Positions 16,146 to 25,732 of a stretch of DNA of 64,000 nucleotides are shown here, in pieces. The translations under genes were made by a program, and so were the position numbers. Under the pieces are notes generated by a model. It did not search any database and had not been told where the DNA came from. It saw only the letters and a list, made by a program, of their open reading frames with translations. Location: positions 1 to 64,000 of the forward strand of contig NZ_LNAM01000013.1 of the NCBI RefSeq assembly GCF_001461035.1. The letters are read 5' to 3'. Every line of letters begins with the position of its first letter. The stretch's first letter is position 1. This DNA comes from Acetivibrio ethanolgignens (lineage in GTDB: Bacteria; Bacillota; Clostridia; Lachnospirales; Lachnospiraceae).

Positions 16146-16186
16146 TGGTCACATTTTTTATCATTTGTGACCTACAAGGTCACAAA
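16146..16186. promoter_or_regulatory. Palindromic operator in the divergent region
   Basis: TTTGTGACC (16164-16172) and GGTCACAAA (16178-16186) form a perfect 9-bp inverted repeat with a 5-base centre. An extra half-site GGTCACA lies at 16146-16152. It sits in the leader of the ATPase operon, divergent from the XRE gene, and is the best candidate binding site for that repressor. Confidence 0.6.
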
Positions 16187-16236
16187 ATCCCGCAAGTGAA
16201 CCTCCTACGGGGGAGTATCCGCACGGGTTCCCTTAA

Positions 16237-16279
16237 AAGATATAATTATCTTGATATGTTACTTTTTCAGAGTTAACAT
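16237..16279 (+). promoter_or_regulatory. Putative promoter and operator of the XRE repressor
   Basis: TTGATA (16251-16256) and TAACAT (16274-16279) are 17 bases apart and point toward the XRE gene. The -35 box overlaps a palindrome, AAGATA/TATCTT (16237-16252), which could mediate autoregulation. Confidence 0.45.
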
Positions 16280-16320
16280 ACCGACTACCTAATGCGGGCT
16301 GGATGCAGAAAGGACTGTAA

Positions 16321-16671
16321 ATGAAGAATATAGATTTTGAAAGTTTGGGTATCAGAATCAAAGATATTCGTACTCAGAAGAATATTACGCAAGACCAGCT
16401 TGCAGAAATGATTGGCTCTGACCGAGCAGTCATAGCAAGGATTGAAAATGGAAACAAAGGATGTAGCATGGATTATTTTGTCAGCATTGCAAATGCTCTC
16501 GAAATTTCAGCTGACTATCTCTTGCTTGATTCCTTGGAGTTTTCTGAAAAAACATCTGAAGAAGTAGAAATCAGCCAGATACTATCCGGCTGTACTTCTG
16601 AAGAAACAACTATTCTCATAAGGACCATTAATGCCTTAAGAGAAATAATAAAAGCTTTTACCATTAAATAA
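16321..16671 (+). CDS. XRE-family repressor
   Basis: This 116-residue protein has a Cro/CI-type helix-turn-helix at residues 10-65 (IRIKDIRTQKNITQDQLAEMIG...ARIENGNKG...LEISADYLL) and a short helical C-terminus for dimerisation. AAAGGAC lies 5 bases before the ATG. It is the only rightward gene in this stretch and is transcribed away from the ATPase-recombinase operon. It probably represses that operon through the palindrome at 16164-16186. It could instead belong to the prophage that begins just to the right. Confidence 0.85.
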   Translation: MKNIDFESLGIRIKDIRTQKNITQDQLAEMIGSDRAVIARIENGNKGCSMDYFVSIANALEISADYLLLDSLEFSEKTSEEVEISQILSGCTSEETTILIRTINALREIIKAFTIK

Positions 16672-16686
16672 ATTTTAGGCAAAATG

Positions 16687-16750
16687 CCCGCGTAGGTCAC
16701 GGATGCACTCTCAGATGTAAATCTGGAGTGCTGTCTGTGATATACGCGGG
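16687..16750. terminator. Bidirectional terminator between convergent genes
   Basis: CCCGCGTA and TACGCGGG close a long imperfect hairpin with inner pairings TCACGGA/TCTGTGA, GCACTC/GAGTGC and CAGAT/ATCTG. T-rich sequence lies on both sides. It separates the XRE gene from the leftward recombinase, whose stop is at 16756. Confidence 0.75.
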
Positions 16751-16755
16751 TACTT

Positions 16756-18321
16756 TTATACTTCCACCATAGTTCCACTCTTAAATTCGACTGTAAATGT
16801 TCCACTCTCATGCACCGTTATCTGCTCAATAAGCCTTCTGACCAAACCATCATCAAACTCCTCAAACTCGGTGGTCTGCTCATGAAGGAAATCAATGAGT
16901 TCTGCCTTCTTTTCCTGTCTGCCCTTATCTTCTGCAAGGGTTACCAGAATCTTCTGCTTTTTTTCGTTAAGCCTATCCGATTCTCTTGCCAAATCTTCAT
17001 ACCCTTCTGATGAAGTGGCTCTGTCGACAAGTTCAAGCTGTACCGCCTTTATTTTCTCGTCAAGTTCAGCAAGTTCCTCATCTGCACAAATGGCTGTCTG
17101 TTCCAGAATGGTTTCAAGGTTTGCGATTACCGTGCTTTTCTGCCCCACCACCTTGTTGATTGCTTTCATAACTGCTGCCTGCAAATCTTCTTCTAAAACA
17201 GTAGGTGCATCACATTCACCGGGACCGTGTTCTACCCTAGTGCAGCATCTCCACACCGTGTATTTCTTGCCCCTATTGTTCCATGCGATTCTGCGATAAA
17301 TGTCTCCGCATTTTTCGCAGGTGCAGAGGCTTGAAAGGGCATATTTGCTACTGTAGATGCGTTTCTTCTTTCCGTCCTTGCCACTTCGAAGATTTGCACG
17401 GCGCACCATTTCTTCCTGGACCCTCATAAAAAGGTCTCTTGGAATAATGGCTTCGTGGCTGTCTTCCACATAGTACTGTGGAGCAAGTCCGTTATTGTTT
17501 TCCCTTTTCTTTTCAAGTAAGTTCGTGGTAATGGTCTTCTGAAGAAGGGCATCACCGATGTATTTTTCATTTGATAAAATCTTATGAATAGTGCTTGGAA
17601 TCCATTTCTTTTTTCCCGCCCCGGTAAGTATTCCGTCTGCCATAAGGCCGTTGCAAATATCCCTATAACTTGCCCCTTCAAGGTACTCTCTGTATATCCT
17701 TTTGATGACTGCTGCCTCAGTAGGCTCAATGATAAGGTTACCTTCATCGTCCTTCGTGTATCCAAGAAATCGGTTGTGGTTGACCTGCACCTTCCCGGCT
17801 TGGTATCTGAACTGTAATCCCAACTTAACATTCTGGGATAAACTTTCCGATTCCTGCTGTGCAAGTGAAGCCATAATGGTAAGGAGAAGTTCTCCCTTTG
17901 TATCCATCGTATTGATGTTTTCTTTCTCAAAGAATACTGCAATGCCCTTATCCTTAAGCTGTCTGATGTACTGAAGGCAATCGAGCGTATTTCTGGCAAA
18001 TCGGCTGATGGATTTTGAAATCACAAAGTCGATTTTACCTACCATACAATCTTCAATCATTCGATTAAAATCTTCTCTTTTCTTGGTATTAGTACCGCTG
18101 ATACCATCATCAGCATATATGCCTGCAAGTTCCCATCCGGGATTCTTGCTGATGTATTCCGTATAATGCTCTACCTGCATTTCATAACTGGTTGCCTGTT
18201 CATCACTGTCCGTAGAAACACGGCAGTAAGCTGCAACCCTAGTCTTTGGTATTTCGGTTTCCTTTTCTTCCCTTTTTGCCCTTCTGTTCACACGGGCAGG
18301 AATCATCGTAACATTAGCCAT
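16756..18321 (-). CDS. Large serine recombinase, phage integrase
   Basis: This 521-residue protein has a resolvase domain (about 28-175) with [13 protein letters not shown] containing the catalytic Ser and SRFARN, then a recombinase domain, a zinc ribbon (CEKCG...CC...C, about 340-385) and a C-terminal coiled coil with a LIEQITVHE end. This is the full architecture of phage and ICE large serine integrases. It overlaps the small recombinase-domain gene upstream by 8 bases. Three such genes in a row suggest a multi-subunit integrase; which one integrates and which assists cannot be told from sequence. Confidence 0.9.
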   Translation of the reverse strand: MANVTMIPARVNRRAKREEKETEIPKTRVAAYCRVSTDSDEQATSYEMQVEHYTEYISKNPGWELAGIYADDGISGTNTKKREDFNRMIEDCMVGKIDFVISKSISRFARNTLDCLQYIRQLKDKGIAVFFEKENINTMDTKGELLLTIMASLAQQESESLSQNVKLGLQFRYQAGKVQVNHNRFLGYTKDDEGNLIIEPTEAAVIKRIYREYLEGASYRDICNGLMADGILTGAGKKKWIPSTIHKILSNEKYIGDALLQKTITTNLLEKKRENNNGLAPQYYVEDSHEAIIPRDLFMRVQEEMVRRANLRSGKDGKKKRIYSSKYALSSLCTCEKCGDIYRRIAWNNRGKKYTVWRCCTRVEHGPGECDAPTVLEEDLQAAVMKAINKVVGQKSTVIANLETILEQTAICADEELAELDEKIKAVQLELVDRATSSEGYEDLARESDRLNEKKQKILVTLAEDKGRQEKKAELIDFLHEQTTEFEEFDDGLVRRLIEQITVHESGTFTVEFKSGTMVEV

Positions 18322-18742
18322 TCATCTGCACCCCCTCGATAAGTCCATACAAATATTCAGCCTGTTTGTACGGATTTTTAAATCTTGTCTCTGCATTTCC
18401 AAAATAAAATGCTTTCTGTACCTTCCTTTTTGCCTTTTCCTTCGGCTCAAAAACTCTGCCAAGTCCTGTGGCTCTTTTCTCAAGTTCAGCCTTAACCTTA
18501 TCCATCACATCTCTTGTAAGGATTGCCGGATAATAATCTGTTCCGAGATATTTCTCATTCTGCATCATTCTTTTTGCCTGACAGTGGGTAACCACAATTC
18601 CGGCTGTTTCTGCGGCCGCCTTAAGCGAAAGACCATCAAGGTAACCTTCACACATTTTTACAACTGCCTCTGCTTCCTTTGGTTCTATAACTGCATTACC
18701 ATTTTCAATGCGATATCCGTAAGGTGTGTGTCCCATATTCAT
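18314..18742 (-). CDS. Stand-alone recombinase domain, no catalytic domain
   Basis: This roughly 142-residue protein begins directly in the recombinase DNA-binding domain ([36 protein letters not shown]...[16 protein letters not shown]) and contains neither the resolvase catalytic domain nor the zinc ribbon. It starts with ATG at 18742 (TGATG overlap with the upstream recombinase stop), with AAAGGA upstream, and overlaps the next recombinase by 8 bases. It is a designed small subunit rather than a random fragment, because both junctions are coupled and the frame is clean. It may contact att DNA alongside the two full recombinases. Confidence 0.8.
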   Translation of the reverse strand: MNMGHTPYGYRIENGNAVIEPKEAEAVVKMCEGYLDGLSLKAAAETAGIVVTHCQAKRMMQNEKYLGTDYYPAILTRDVMDKVKAELEKRATGLGRVFEPKEKAKRKVQKAFYFGNAETRFKNPYKQAEYLYGLIEGVQMNG

Positions 18743-20286
18743 CAAATCCTTTCTATCAAATTAAGTCCGCACTTCATTTGGAACTCCAGCTCCGTTTGAC
18801 TTTTTACTACAATTCTATCTACATAGGTTCCAAAAATCTCTCCGTCAAAGCCATCAAGAAATTCTCCTTTGTCTGCAAAGGACAAAAGTTTTCTTGTCTC
18901 TTCAATGTGTGAAATCTCTGAACAGGCTCTGTAGGAAAGTGCATCCTTTTCCGTTGTCAGCCTTTCAACTTCTGCTGTTACTCTATTAAGGCTCTGGGTA
19001 TAAACCGCAGGCTCAATCACTCCCTTTGCAAATAATCCCTTGATAGTCTGTTTCTTTTCCACCAGGGCATCAAGCTGTTCCTGAATGTCATGGATTTTTA
19101 GAAGTGCCTCGGTCTGATTGCTCTGCTGCAAGGCTTCATAAAATGGTCTCAACACTTTATTTCTTCCATAAACCAGTCGGTTCATCATAGTCGCAAAGGC
19201 AACTTCAACCGCCTCAAGATCAACATACTTCATGGAGCATTTTTCCTTATCATCAATGTGCTGTGTGCAGGCAAGAACCACCTTATGGGTATAAGTCTTT
19301 CTCTTAAAAGTTCCTCCGCACTCTCCACAAATGACTTTGCCGGATAAAGGATATCTGTTTTGGTATTTACCATTATCAAGTTCGATGCCCTTTTCCTGCC
19401 TTCTTCTGTCGATTACATCATTGGCCGCCTCATAATCTTCTCTGCTGATAATTGCCTCGTGGTGGTCTTCCACATAGTACTGATCCATCTCTCCAAGGTT
19501 TCTGCGTCTCACAAAAGAAGAATCCGTGTAAGTCTTTTGGAAAAGGCAATCCCCGGTATATTTCTCATTTCTGATGATTCCGTTTACTGTATGCCCCGTC
19601 CACTTTCCACCTTTCTTGGTAGGAACTCCCTTTGCCATAAGGTCTTTTGCAATGTCGTGAGTTCCAACCCCGGCAAGGGTCTGTGCAAAAATATATCTCA
19701 CAATCTCTGCCTGTTCAGGGTTAACCACCATCTCGCCATTCTTCTTATCCCAGTCATATCCATAAGGCGGGTAGGAACATTTGTAAGTTCCATTCTTGAA
19801 CTTTCTCTGAATGCTCCACTTGTTATTTTCTGAAATGGAAACCGACTCGCTTTCTGCTATGCTGCTCATAATCGAAAGCATCAACTCATTTTCCATCGAG
19901 CCTGTATCGATATTTTCCTTTTCAAAATAAATGGGTATTCCAAGGTCAAGCAGTGTTCTCACTATGGTTAGGAAATCAGCCGTATTTCTTGCTAAACGGC
20001 TGACTGACTTTGTTACCACATAATCGATAAGTCCATGCTTGCAGTCTTCCATCATTCTTAAAAGTGACGGTCTGGTATCCATCTTGGTGCCGCTTAATCC
20101 CTCATCGTAATATAGCCCTGCGTATTCCCAATCAGAATGTCCTTGTATCCAAGATTCATAATGAGCCTTCTGTGTTTCAAGGGACAAAAGCTGATCATCC
20201 TGGTCTGTAGAAACTCGGCAGTAAGCTGCAACCTTCTTCTTTCCTATGACGGCTTTGTTTTCTTCAATTTTCGTAATTATTGCCAT
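18742..20286 (-). CDS. Large serine recombinase, phage integrase
   Basis: This 514-residue enzyme has a resolvase domain with [13 protein letters not shown] (catalytic Ser near residue 22) and SRLARN, a recombinase domain, a zinc ribbon (CGECGGTFKRKTY...C...C) and a coiled coil before the C-terminus. I start at ATG 20286 because GGGAGGT lies 8 bases upstream; the frame is open to 20343 without a ribosome site. It is the first recombinase in the leftward integrase operon and overlaps the small recombinase-domain gene. Confidence 0.9.
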   Translation of the reverse strand: MAIITKIEENKAVIGKKKVAAYCRVSTDQDDQLLSLETQKAHYESWIQGHSDWEYAGLYYDEGLSGTKMDTRPSLLRMMEDCKHGLIDYVVTKSVSRLARNTADFLTIVRTLLDLGIPIYFEKENIDTGSMENELMLSIMSSIAESESVSISENNKWSIQRKFKNGTYKCSYPPYGYDWDKKNGEMVVNPEQAEIVRYIFAQTLAGVGTHDIAKDLMAKGVPTKKGGKWTGHTVNGIIRNEKYTGDCLFQKTYTDSSFVRRRNLGEMDQYYVEDHHEAIISREDYEAANDVIDRRRQEKGIELDNGKYQNRYPLSGKVICGECGGTFKRKTYTHKVVLACTQHIDDKEKCSMKYVDLEAVEVAFATMMNRLVYGRNKVLRPFYEALQQSNQTEALLKIHDIQEQLDALVEKKQTIKGLFAKGVIEPAVYTQSLNRVTAEVERLTTEKDALSYRACSEISHIEETRKLLSFADKGEFLDGFDGEIFGTYVDRIVVKSQTELEFQMKCGLNLIERI

Positions 20287-20335
20287 CGTCTCAACCTCCC
20301 TTCGGTCAGTGACATATTGCCGCATGTACGGGCTA

Positions 20336-20566
20336 TTAGCCACTCAATTCTGCTAATAAAGGAGAGAAAATACGGCGGTTTTCTGCCGATATTCTGGTAC
20401 ATTCGTCAACAGAAATCAGACCCTTTTCAAGCATCATTTTTACGATTTTCTCTGCCATATAAAAGTCATATTCTCTCTGCAGCTCTTCGTCTGTCTGCTT
20501 ATTCACTTCATGGCAATGTTTCATTGCACAGTCACTACTAAGTTTTGTTACTTGCATATTCTCCAT
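20336..20566 (-). CDS. SHOCT-domain small protein
   Basis: This 76-residue protein ends in a SHOCT-like motif (LQREYDFYMAEKIVKMMLEKGLISVDE...ISAENRRIFSPLLAEL), a short helical oligomerisation element often encoded just upstream of large serine recombinases in Firmicutes prophages. A GGAGATGGAG site precedes the ATG. It is the first gene after the phage promoter-like element at 20598-20639. A role in recombinase control is plausible from context only. Confidence 0.75.
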   Translation of the reverse strand: MENMQVTKLSSDCAMKHCHEVNKQTDEELQREYDFYMAEKIVKMMLEKGLISVDECTRISAENRRIFSPLLAELSG

Positions 20567-20597
20567 CTCCTGTCCTTGGGAACAAATCCATTCCCTT

Positions 20598-20639
20598 TGA
20601 CAGCTATGTATTGAAAATTGCCAAAACTACCAATTTCAG
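20598..20639 (-). promoter_or_regulatory. Phage promoter-like element, copy A
   Basis: On the minus strand GAAATTGGTAGTTTT is followed by 9 bases, then CAATACATA and GCTGTC. The same arrangement with identical 9-base spacing recurs at 53094-53136, 53249-53290 and 53341-53381, always pointing at the start of a phage operon. Here it precedes the SHOCT-recombinase operon. Confidence 0.75.
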
Positions 20640-20671
20640 TGAAATTTTTGAAAAAAAGCAAAAAAATAAGA

Positions 20672-20695
20672 CCCGGAAGGATTTCTCCCTCCGAG
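20672..20695 (-). terminator. Rho-independent terminator of the lysis operon
   Basis: On the minus strand a 10-bp stem with two G-U pairs and a GAAA tetraloop is followed by TCTTATTTTTTT. It ends late leftward transcription just before the promoter-like element of the recombinase operon. Confidence 0.85.
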
Positions 20696-20703
20696 CCTCA
20701 ACT

Positions 20704-20820
20704 CTACCTACTTTCTTCTATCCACTTATTAAGTTCCTCAAATTCAATTCTAGCATCATCCACGCATTTACAAATGGCAAGATAAAATGGAATCATCAGA
20801 ATAATACATATCACTTCCAT
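20704..20820 (-). CDS. 38-residue membrane peptide after the endolysin
   Basis: A short ORF begins 7 bases after the endolysin stop with a GTAGGTG ribosome site. It encodes a hydrophobic N-terminal half (MEVICIILMIPFYLAIC) and a charged C-terminal half (EFEELNKWIEESR). It ends 9 bases before the terminator. The layout resembles small phage lysis membrane peptides. It is below usual gene-calling length, so confidence is moderate. Confidence 0.5.
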   Translation of the reverse strand: MEVICIILMIPFYLAICKCVDDARIEFEELNKWIEESR

Positions 20821-20826
20821 AGACAC

Positions 20827-22377
20827 CTACTTTAACATCTCGTTCACTCTCTTCTGAATGGTAGCATAGTCATATCCGGCAGCCGTTAGTTTCTCCTTAC
20901 GCTCTGTGCCATTGCCCCAATCTCCACGAATAACCTCTTTCGCAATCTCATCTACTGATTTGGTACTTGATGTTTTCTTCGTAGAGGTCTTCACAGTTTT
21001 ACCAACTGTACAATAAGTAGGATTTGAAAGCCAGATCCAACCAGCTCCACTCTTAAGTCTGCCCCATCCACCATTCTGAACTTCCATAATGGTAAAGGTG
21101 CCCTTACCAGTCTGCCCGTTTACCTTGCCGTTCATTGATGGCTCTGAACGATAATTCAAATTATCAATGATAACCTTTACAGAAAAAGGTATAGCAGGAA
21201 ATGAAGTGACTGTATCAGGATTTGATGGAGTATCATCCGGGATAGTCTGACTATCGGTATCATACTGTGTCAAATTCCACTTCTCGATGATGTTACAAAG
21301 ATTATCAACATAGGAAAGGCTCGTAGCATAGCCTCCGTCTTTAATTAACTGTGCAACAGCACGGTAATCTTTCATACCCTTGATGCCTTTATAACGAAGT
21401 GACTTTCCGTTCTTGGCTCCAAGAAGATATGCTGAATGGTCTGCAACCGAATCCTCCACACAAGGATACTTCCTGAAATCTGCCGTGATGGTTTCATATG
21501 AGCCATCGGCATTCTGTTCCTGTGTCTTCTTGGTATAAACCGAAGTTCCGTCCCACGTAGAACCTGTCCATGTGTTCCCGGACAAGGATTTCTTCATGCC
21601 GAACATATTATTGGCATTCTGTCCGAGTTCGCTCTTGCCATAGCCACTTTCAAGAATAAACTGTGCAGAAGATACAGATGCAAGAATACCACTCTTCTTC
21701 ATATCCTCACGGCATAACTCACCGATAATAGGTACAGCATCTTTTTCTAAAAGACCTGCAAACACAATAGCCTGTGTTCCCTTCTTACTATCAGACTTGC
21801 CACCCATCTGCTCCTTCACAGCTTTACGGAATGTATCCATAGTATATGGAAGACCAAGCTGCGACCATAAATGTTCTGGGTCACCGTGATTTGATGCAAT
21901 CCCCCTTGCGTGTCCTTCCCTATGAGAAATAACAACACCATCTGCAAGTGGGTCAAGATTAAAGTTCTTACAGAGCATAGCGAAAAGTTCCACGGCTGCC
22001 TTATAAGTTCTTTCTGCTACAGTTTTTGCCGTTGCAAGGTCTGAACACTTAAATGTTGCACCACCCGTATAAGTAATGCAGGCAGGCTCGCACATCTCCA
22101 CTCCGATATGGGTATTGTTTCCTGATCCATTGATAGACGAACCACAATGCCATCCTCTGTGATTCCAAGGAAGTGTCTGATAGACCGTTCCGTCATTACC
22201 ATCAATAAAACCATGAACACAGGCTCTATCGAATGTAGGACTGTTCCATGAATTAATAAAGGCTGATGCCCTCGGCTGGGAGCAGCCAACCGAGTGTAAC
22301 ATCAACCCTTTAACATCAATCTTTCTTCCGGCTGTGTAGCACGGATTCTTTGTAAGTATACTCTCAACGAGTTTCAT
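20827..22377 (-). CDS. Endolysin: amidase, glucosaminidase, SH3 and CW_7-like domains
   Basis: This 516-residue modular peptidoglycan hydrolase starts with an Amidase_2/PGRP-type domain (residues about 1-190; HSVG, WHCG and SHREGHARG supply zinc ligands). A FlgJ-like glucosaminidase domain follows (about 200-365; SAQFILESGYGKS, NNMFGMK), then an SH3-like domain (about 385-455; LNYRSEPSMNGKV) and a C-terminal CW_7-like wall-binding repeat (about 470-515; GDWGNGTERKEKLTAAGYDY). Two different catalytic domains cut the stem peptide and the glycan. Its ATG overlaps the holin stop by one base. Confidence 0.93.
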   Translation of the reverse strand: MKLVESILTKNPCYTAGRKIDVKGLMLHSVGCSQPRASAFINSWNSPTFDRACVHGFIDGNDGTVYQTLPWNHRGWHCGSSINGSGNNTHIGVEMCEPACITYTGGATFKCSDLATAKTVAERTYKAAVELFAMLCKNFNLDPLADGVVISHREGHARGIASNHGDPEHLWSQLGLPYTMDTFRKAVKEQMGGKSDSKKGTQAIVFAGLLEKDAVPIIGELCREDMKKSGILASVSSAQFILESGYGKSELGQNANNMFGMKKSLSGNTWTGSTWDGTSVYTKKTQEQNADGSYETITADFRKYPCVEDSVADHSAYLLGAKNGKSLRYKGIKGMKDYRAVAQLIKDGGYATSLSYVDNLCNIIEKWNLTQYDTDSQTIPDDTPSNPDTVTSFPAIPFSVKVIIDNLNYRSEPSMNGKVNGQTGKGTFTIMEVQNGGWGRLKSGAGWIWLSNPTYCTVGKTVKTSTKKTSSTKSVDEIAKEVIRGDWGNGTERKEKLTAAGYDYATIQKRVNEMLK

Positions 22378-22589
22378 TACTCATCACCTTCCTTTGTTAC
22401 TTCTGGAATGCCAGAAATACTTGTGAGCAATGATAAAATTCCTGCGAGTGCAGATGCACTTGCTACCATTACCCAATTCACATCTCCAATCACGGCAGAT
22501 GTACCGATAGTTGCAATGGCTGTCTGTGCGACAGTCTTCACGGCTCTAATGCCAGCCGCCTTAATCCAATTCTTCCAATAATTACTCAT
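22377..22589 (-). CDS. Phage holin
   Basis: This 70-residue protein starts [24 protein letters not shown] and has two hydrophobic segments (about 20-37 and 39-62), a common small-holin plan (r1t-type). ATG 22589 has AGGAGG about 9 bases upstream; the frame extends further upstream only by overlapping the preceding gene. It lies directly before the endolysin with a one-base overlap, as expected for a lysis cassette. Confidence 0.85.
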   Translation of the reverse strand: MSNYWKNWIKAAGIRAVKTVAQTAIATIGTSAVIGDVNWVMVASASALAGILSLLTSISGIPEVTKEGDE

Positions 22590-22917
22590 CCTTCTGTTCC
22601 TCCTTTTTCTTGTTAGGCAATAACAACAGTTGGTCTCTTCGGCTATCAAGGATGCCGTTTTCTCCCAAACTGTGATATGCCTGGTACTGATTTTCCCAAT
22701 CCTCCATGTGTTCCTCTGAAATCCAGCCATCGTCCATATAGAAATGGTACTGTTCGAGAAGCTGTGACCTCATCTGTGCCTGCTGTGCCTTTGCCAGCAC
22801 TTTCAGTTGTCTGGTGTACTGCAAACAACACTTGATACACCACACTGTCATGGCAAAGATGGATGGTATTCCCAACGCACCAAGCCACGCAATAATCTCT
22901 TTGACTTCTCCTGTCAT
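22582..22917 (-). CDS. Phage membrane protein of the lysis module
   Basis: This protein of about 111 residues starts [19 protein letters not shown], has one transmembrane segment (about 12-34) and a cytoplasmic helical tail with [15 protein letters not shown] and [19 protein letters not shown]. Homologous small proteins commonly sit just upstream of holins in Clostridia prophages; a holin modulator role is possible. AAGGAGG precedes ATG 22917. It overlaps the holin start by 8 bases. Confidence 0.75.
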   Translation of the reverse strand: MTGEVKEIIAWLGALGIPSIFAMTVWCIKCCLQYTRQLKVLAKAQQAQMRSQLLEQYHFYMDDGWISEEHMEDWENQYQAYHSLGENGILDSRRDQLLLLPNKKKEEQKDE

Positions 22918-22951
22918 AAGCGTTCCTCCTTGTAATTTTTTGCATAATAAA

Positions 22952-22977
22952 AGCACCTACCATTGCTGATAGATGCT
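22952..22977 (-). terminator. Hairpin terminator overlapping a stop codon
   Basis: On the minus strand an imperfect AGCA-CTA stem pairs with TAG-TGCT and is followed by TTTTATTATG. It lies at the end of the 22977-24389 gene. The same TTTTATT tail follows hairpins at 31316 and 47631. Confidence 0.55.
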
Positions 22978-24389
22978 TACTGCTCCTGAATCGTATATGT
23001 GATTTTCATAGTTTTGTCTGCCGTCTTTGTAACAGGCTCGGACAGATTATTAATGGTTGCTAGATAATTAGCCGGAACAAAGAATGGTCCCGTTGACCAG
23101 TTCCCATAACTACAAAATAATAACATCTGATGATTAAGCACAGGCGTATAACACGGAGTGTTATTTCCTGCATATTGTAAACAATAATTCTCTGACTTAA
23201 GGCACTCATTCGTTTCCTCATTTACAATATAAACATGATTGTATGTAGAAGTGTTGCTGAATGCCTGAAAATATATTCTTCCGTTGATTGCAAACATTGG
23301 CCAACAGTCAATGGAACTCATGCCACTTCTCTTTATCTTTACCACATTAGCTGAGTTTCCAATCTCAAATTTGTATAATTCATAAGGACTGTTATATCCT
23401 CTCAAATATACATATCCGTTATTTGCAAAAGCAAATCTCATACCATTCGTGGTCAGCACTTCATTTGTGGTATTGGTCATCGTCCATTGTCTGATGCTCC
23501 AGTCACTAATCTTGATTCGAGTGATCTGGTATGTTCCATTTACGGATGTACTGTAGTTTGCACAGCTAAAGATATAAAGACAATTATCTGTTACATCAAA
23601 ATTATATGCAAAGTAACTTGTGGAAAGCGCTGTCCCCAAAGCATCTAGTTCGAACTCTTCCATCAATGCTTTCTGCGAATATGGATTCTCGAAGATAGAT
23701 ACAGACTTCAGATACATTCTTCTTTTAACAATGGATATGGATGTCGCACTTTTAATCTTAAAATAATATGCCACATCATTATCCGGGTCTAAAAGGAAAA
23801 GAACCTCTGTAGTTCCTACCTTAAGTCCTGAATACTTATCCCCGGTATTTGCACCCGTATAGGAAGTATGCACATATTGTAATGTTCCATTATAAGGACT
23901 AATTGCTGTTGAATTTCCTGTATTCAGTACAGCATCACTACTTCCGTATGTGGTATAACCACCTTGCTGATGGGTAAGTGCCACACATGAGATAGTTCCG
24001 TTTGCCTGTGATGTAGAAAAATCATATACAAACTTCATATATCTGTTCTTGGCATTAAATTCGCTCTCCGTCTGATTGTATCCACCGCGCATTTTTCCTG
24101 TGGTATTATTCTGCGTATTGTACACAGCACATCCAACAAGGTTTGCATTTGCTGGAGCATATAACTGATTTGGGTCTTCTTCGATATTGTTATCAAAAAG
24201 CAACAGACCTCCGAGCAGTTTTGTGTAATACGAATTAAACTGATTATAAATGCTATCTGCATTCATCAAATGCCCAAGAGGTTTGAATATTTCTGCAAGA
24301 GCATTTGTGACCATATTCTCTTCTTCGATTACATCTTTCTTACCTGTGTTCACATCGGTAAGTTCAATCGTCATCTTTCCCTTTAACAT
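22977..24389 (-). CDS. Phage tail-tip or baseplate protein
   Basis: This 470-residue protein is rich in Asn, Tyr, Thr and Ser with a strand-rich pattern, including repeated units that look like beta-propeller blades after residue 230 (LYKFEIGNS..., VYIVNEETNE...). The N-terminus resembles phage minor structural proteins (MLKGKMTIELTDVNTGK...VVEEENMVTNAL). It is the last structural gene before lysis, where receptor-binding proteins are usually encoded. Host-receptor binding is inference. Confidence 0.65.
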   Translation of the reverse strand: MLKGKMTIELTDVNTGKKDVIEEENMVTNALAEIFKPLGHLMNADSIYNQFNSYYTKLLGGLLLFDNNIEEDPNQLYAPANANLVGCAVYNTQNNTTGKMRGGYNQTESEFNAKNRYMKFVYDFSTSQANGTISCVALTHQQGGYTTYGSSDAVLNTGNSTAISPYNGTLQYVHTSYTGANTGDKYSGLKVGTTEVLFLLDPDNDVAYYFKIKSATSISIVKRRMYLKSVSIFENPYSQKALMEEFELDALGTALSTSYFAYNFDVTDNCLYIFSCANYSTSVNGTYQITRIKISDWSIRQWTMTNTTNEVLTTNGMRFAFANNGYVYLRGYNSPYELYKFEIGNSANVVKIKRSGMSSIDCWPMFAINGRIYFQAFSNTSTYNHVYIVNEETNECLKSENYCLQYAGNNTPCYTPVLNHQMLLFCSYGNWSTGPFFVPANYLATINNLSEPVTKTADKTMKITYTIQEQ

Positions 24390-24400
24390 GAAATCCCTCC

Positions 24401-25732
24401 TTAATTTTCATAGGTTATTTTAAATCTTGAAATGGTGGCATTATCGTGTAAAACAAAAAGCAGGAATAACTTCTTGTTCTCCGGGAGGCTCTCCCACAAC
24501 TCCACCACATCAGTATTAAGCCATTCATCCATCGTTATTTCATCCGAGTAGGTTTCCTCATTATCAAGTGAAAACTTAACTCTCACATCCCCGGAATACT
24601 GTGCCGTCATCATTATAATTCCAAGAATGGAAATATGACTCATGTCCACTTCACTTCTAATGTATTTAGGATATGGATATGCCTTGGCTACGGTCTTTAT
24701 CAGTTCTGTATCTCCCCCAGCTCTCCAGTATGAAATCTGTGGGTTATCAATACCTACAAGGATTTCACTTGGTGGAACATCAAGAAAACCAAACTCATAA
24801 TAATCAGCAGCCGTTGGTATTTCTTCGGTTACCTCTTTTAATTCTCCATCAACAATGGTGCAATACTTCTCATCTGCCTTTAGCAAAAAGCCATAAGAGA
24901 AATAATCGATACCCTTATAGTTGTCATACACAATTCTCCAAGTCTTACCCTCATCGTCTTCGTGGTAAAAACTAACCATTGTACCTCCACCTGCCCCTGT
25001 AGGGTCTGCGAGCGAAAGTGCAATGGTCTGATTATTACAAACCATCTGCGATGTACCTGTATTTCCACTTGTCGGAGTCTGAATCACATTTAGGAACATA
25101 TCCTTATTAGACATGATGAATAACTCAAAAATAAGTCGATTGCTATCTACTCTCTGACTGTAAACTGTATATCCTTCAAATCTGATTTTTAAGAACTTTA
25201 CTCCATTACCACACTCGCCTTCCTGTCTCCAAATGGCTGTAGAACATCCATCTCTTTGCAAGATATATAATTGTGATGTGTTAACACCAAAGCCAATCCA
25301 ATGATTACTCGAAATATAAAGGGTGCTTGCAGCAACTCCGTTATAGAGAAAATCAGAAAGACCAGCCGTTGAATATGTGCCGTCATCGTTATAACCGTTA
25401 CTTACATAGGTCATTCCTTCTGTGGTATCCAAATATTCATCAAGTACAGTCTTTTGGATTCCTGTTTCAGATACAAGTGTTAGTACTGTCCCCTCATCGG
25501 CAACAAACATAAGACTTGTAAAACAAATAGGGATATCCGGCTCAAATGGAAGAAAGCCAGAGTATACTAACTCTGACTTCTCCTCATCCTCATATATGGA
25601 AATTTCTCCTTCGCCCTTTATTCGATATATTTTAAGTGGCGTTTCAAACTCGACATTTTCTGTTCCTTCTTCAAGAACAACAACCGTGGCATCTGCCCTT
25701 TTCCAGTTGTATTCATCTTCTACGATTCGCAT
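24401..25732 (-). CDS. Phage tail structural protein
   Basis: This 443-residue acidic protein is predicted to be mostly beta. The N-terminal region (IYRIKGEGEISIYEDE...) and the central aromatic strands are typical of baseplate or tail-fibre proteins, but no family is recognised. It overlaps the end of the upstream tail gene by 13 bases and lies 11 bases ahead of the next, so it belongs to the tail-tip operon. Confidence 0.65.
   Translation of the reverse strand: MRIVEDEYNWKRADATVVVLEEGTENVEFETPLKIYRIKGEGEISIYEDEEKSELVYSGFLPFEPDIPICFTSLMFVADEGTVLTLVSETGIQKTVLDEYLDTTEGMTYVSNGYNDDGTYSTAGLSDFLYNGVAASTLYISSNHWIGFGVNTSQLYILQRDGCSTAIWRQEGECGNGVKFLKIRFEGYTVYSQRVDSNRLIFELFIMSNKDMFLNVIQTPTSGNTGTSQMVCNNQTIALSLADPTGAGGGTMVSFYHEDDEGKTWRIVYDNYKGIDYFSYGFLLKADEKYCTIVDGELKEVTEEIPTAADYYEFGFLDVPPSEILVGIDNPQISYWRAGGDTELIKTVAKAYPYPKYIRSEVDMSHISILGIIMMTAQYSGDVRVKFSLDNEETYSDEITMDEWLNTDVVELWESLPENKKLFLLFVLHDNATISRFKITYEN

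Noticed and set aside
16069-16164. Longer N-terminus of the RecA-like ATPase
   Set aside because: It would start inside the operator palindrome without a ribosome site and adds residues unlike the family.
18314-18742. Pseudogene call for the recombinase-domain-only gene
   Set aside because: Both ends are coupled to neighbours with proper start signals and the frame is intact, so it looks like a real small subunit.
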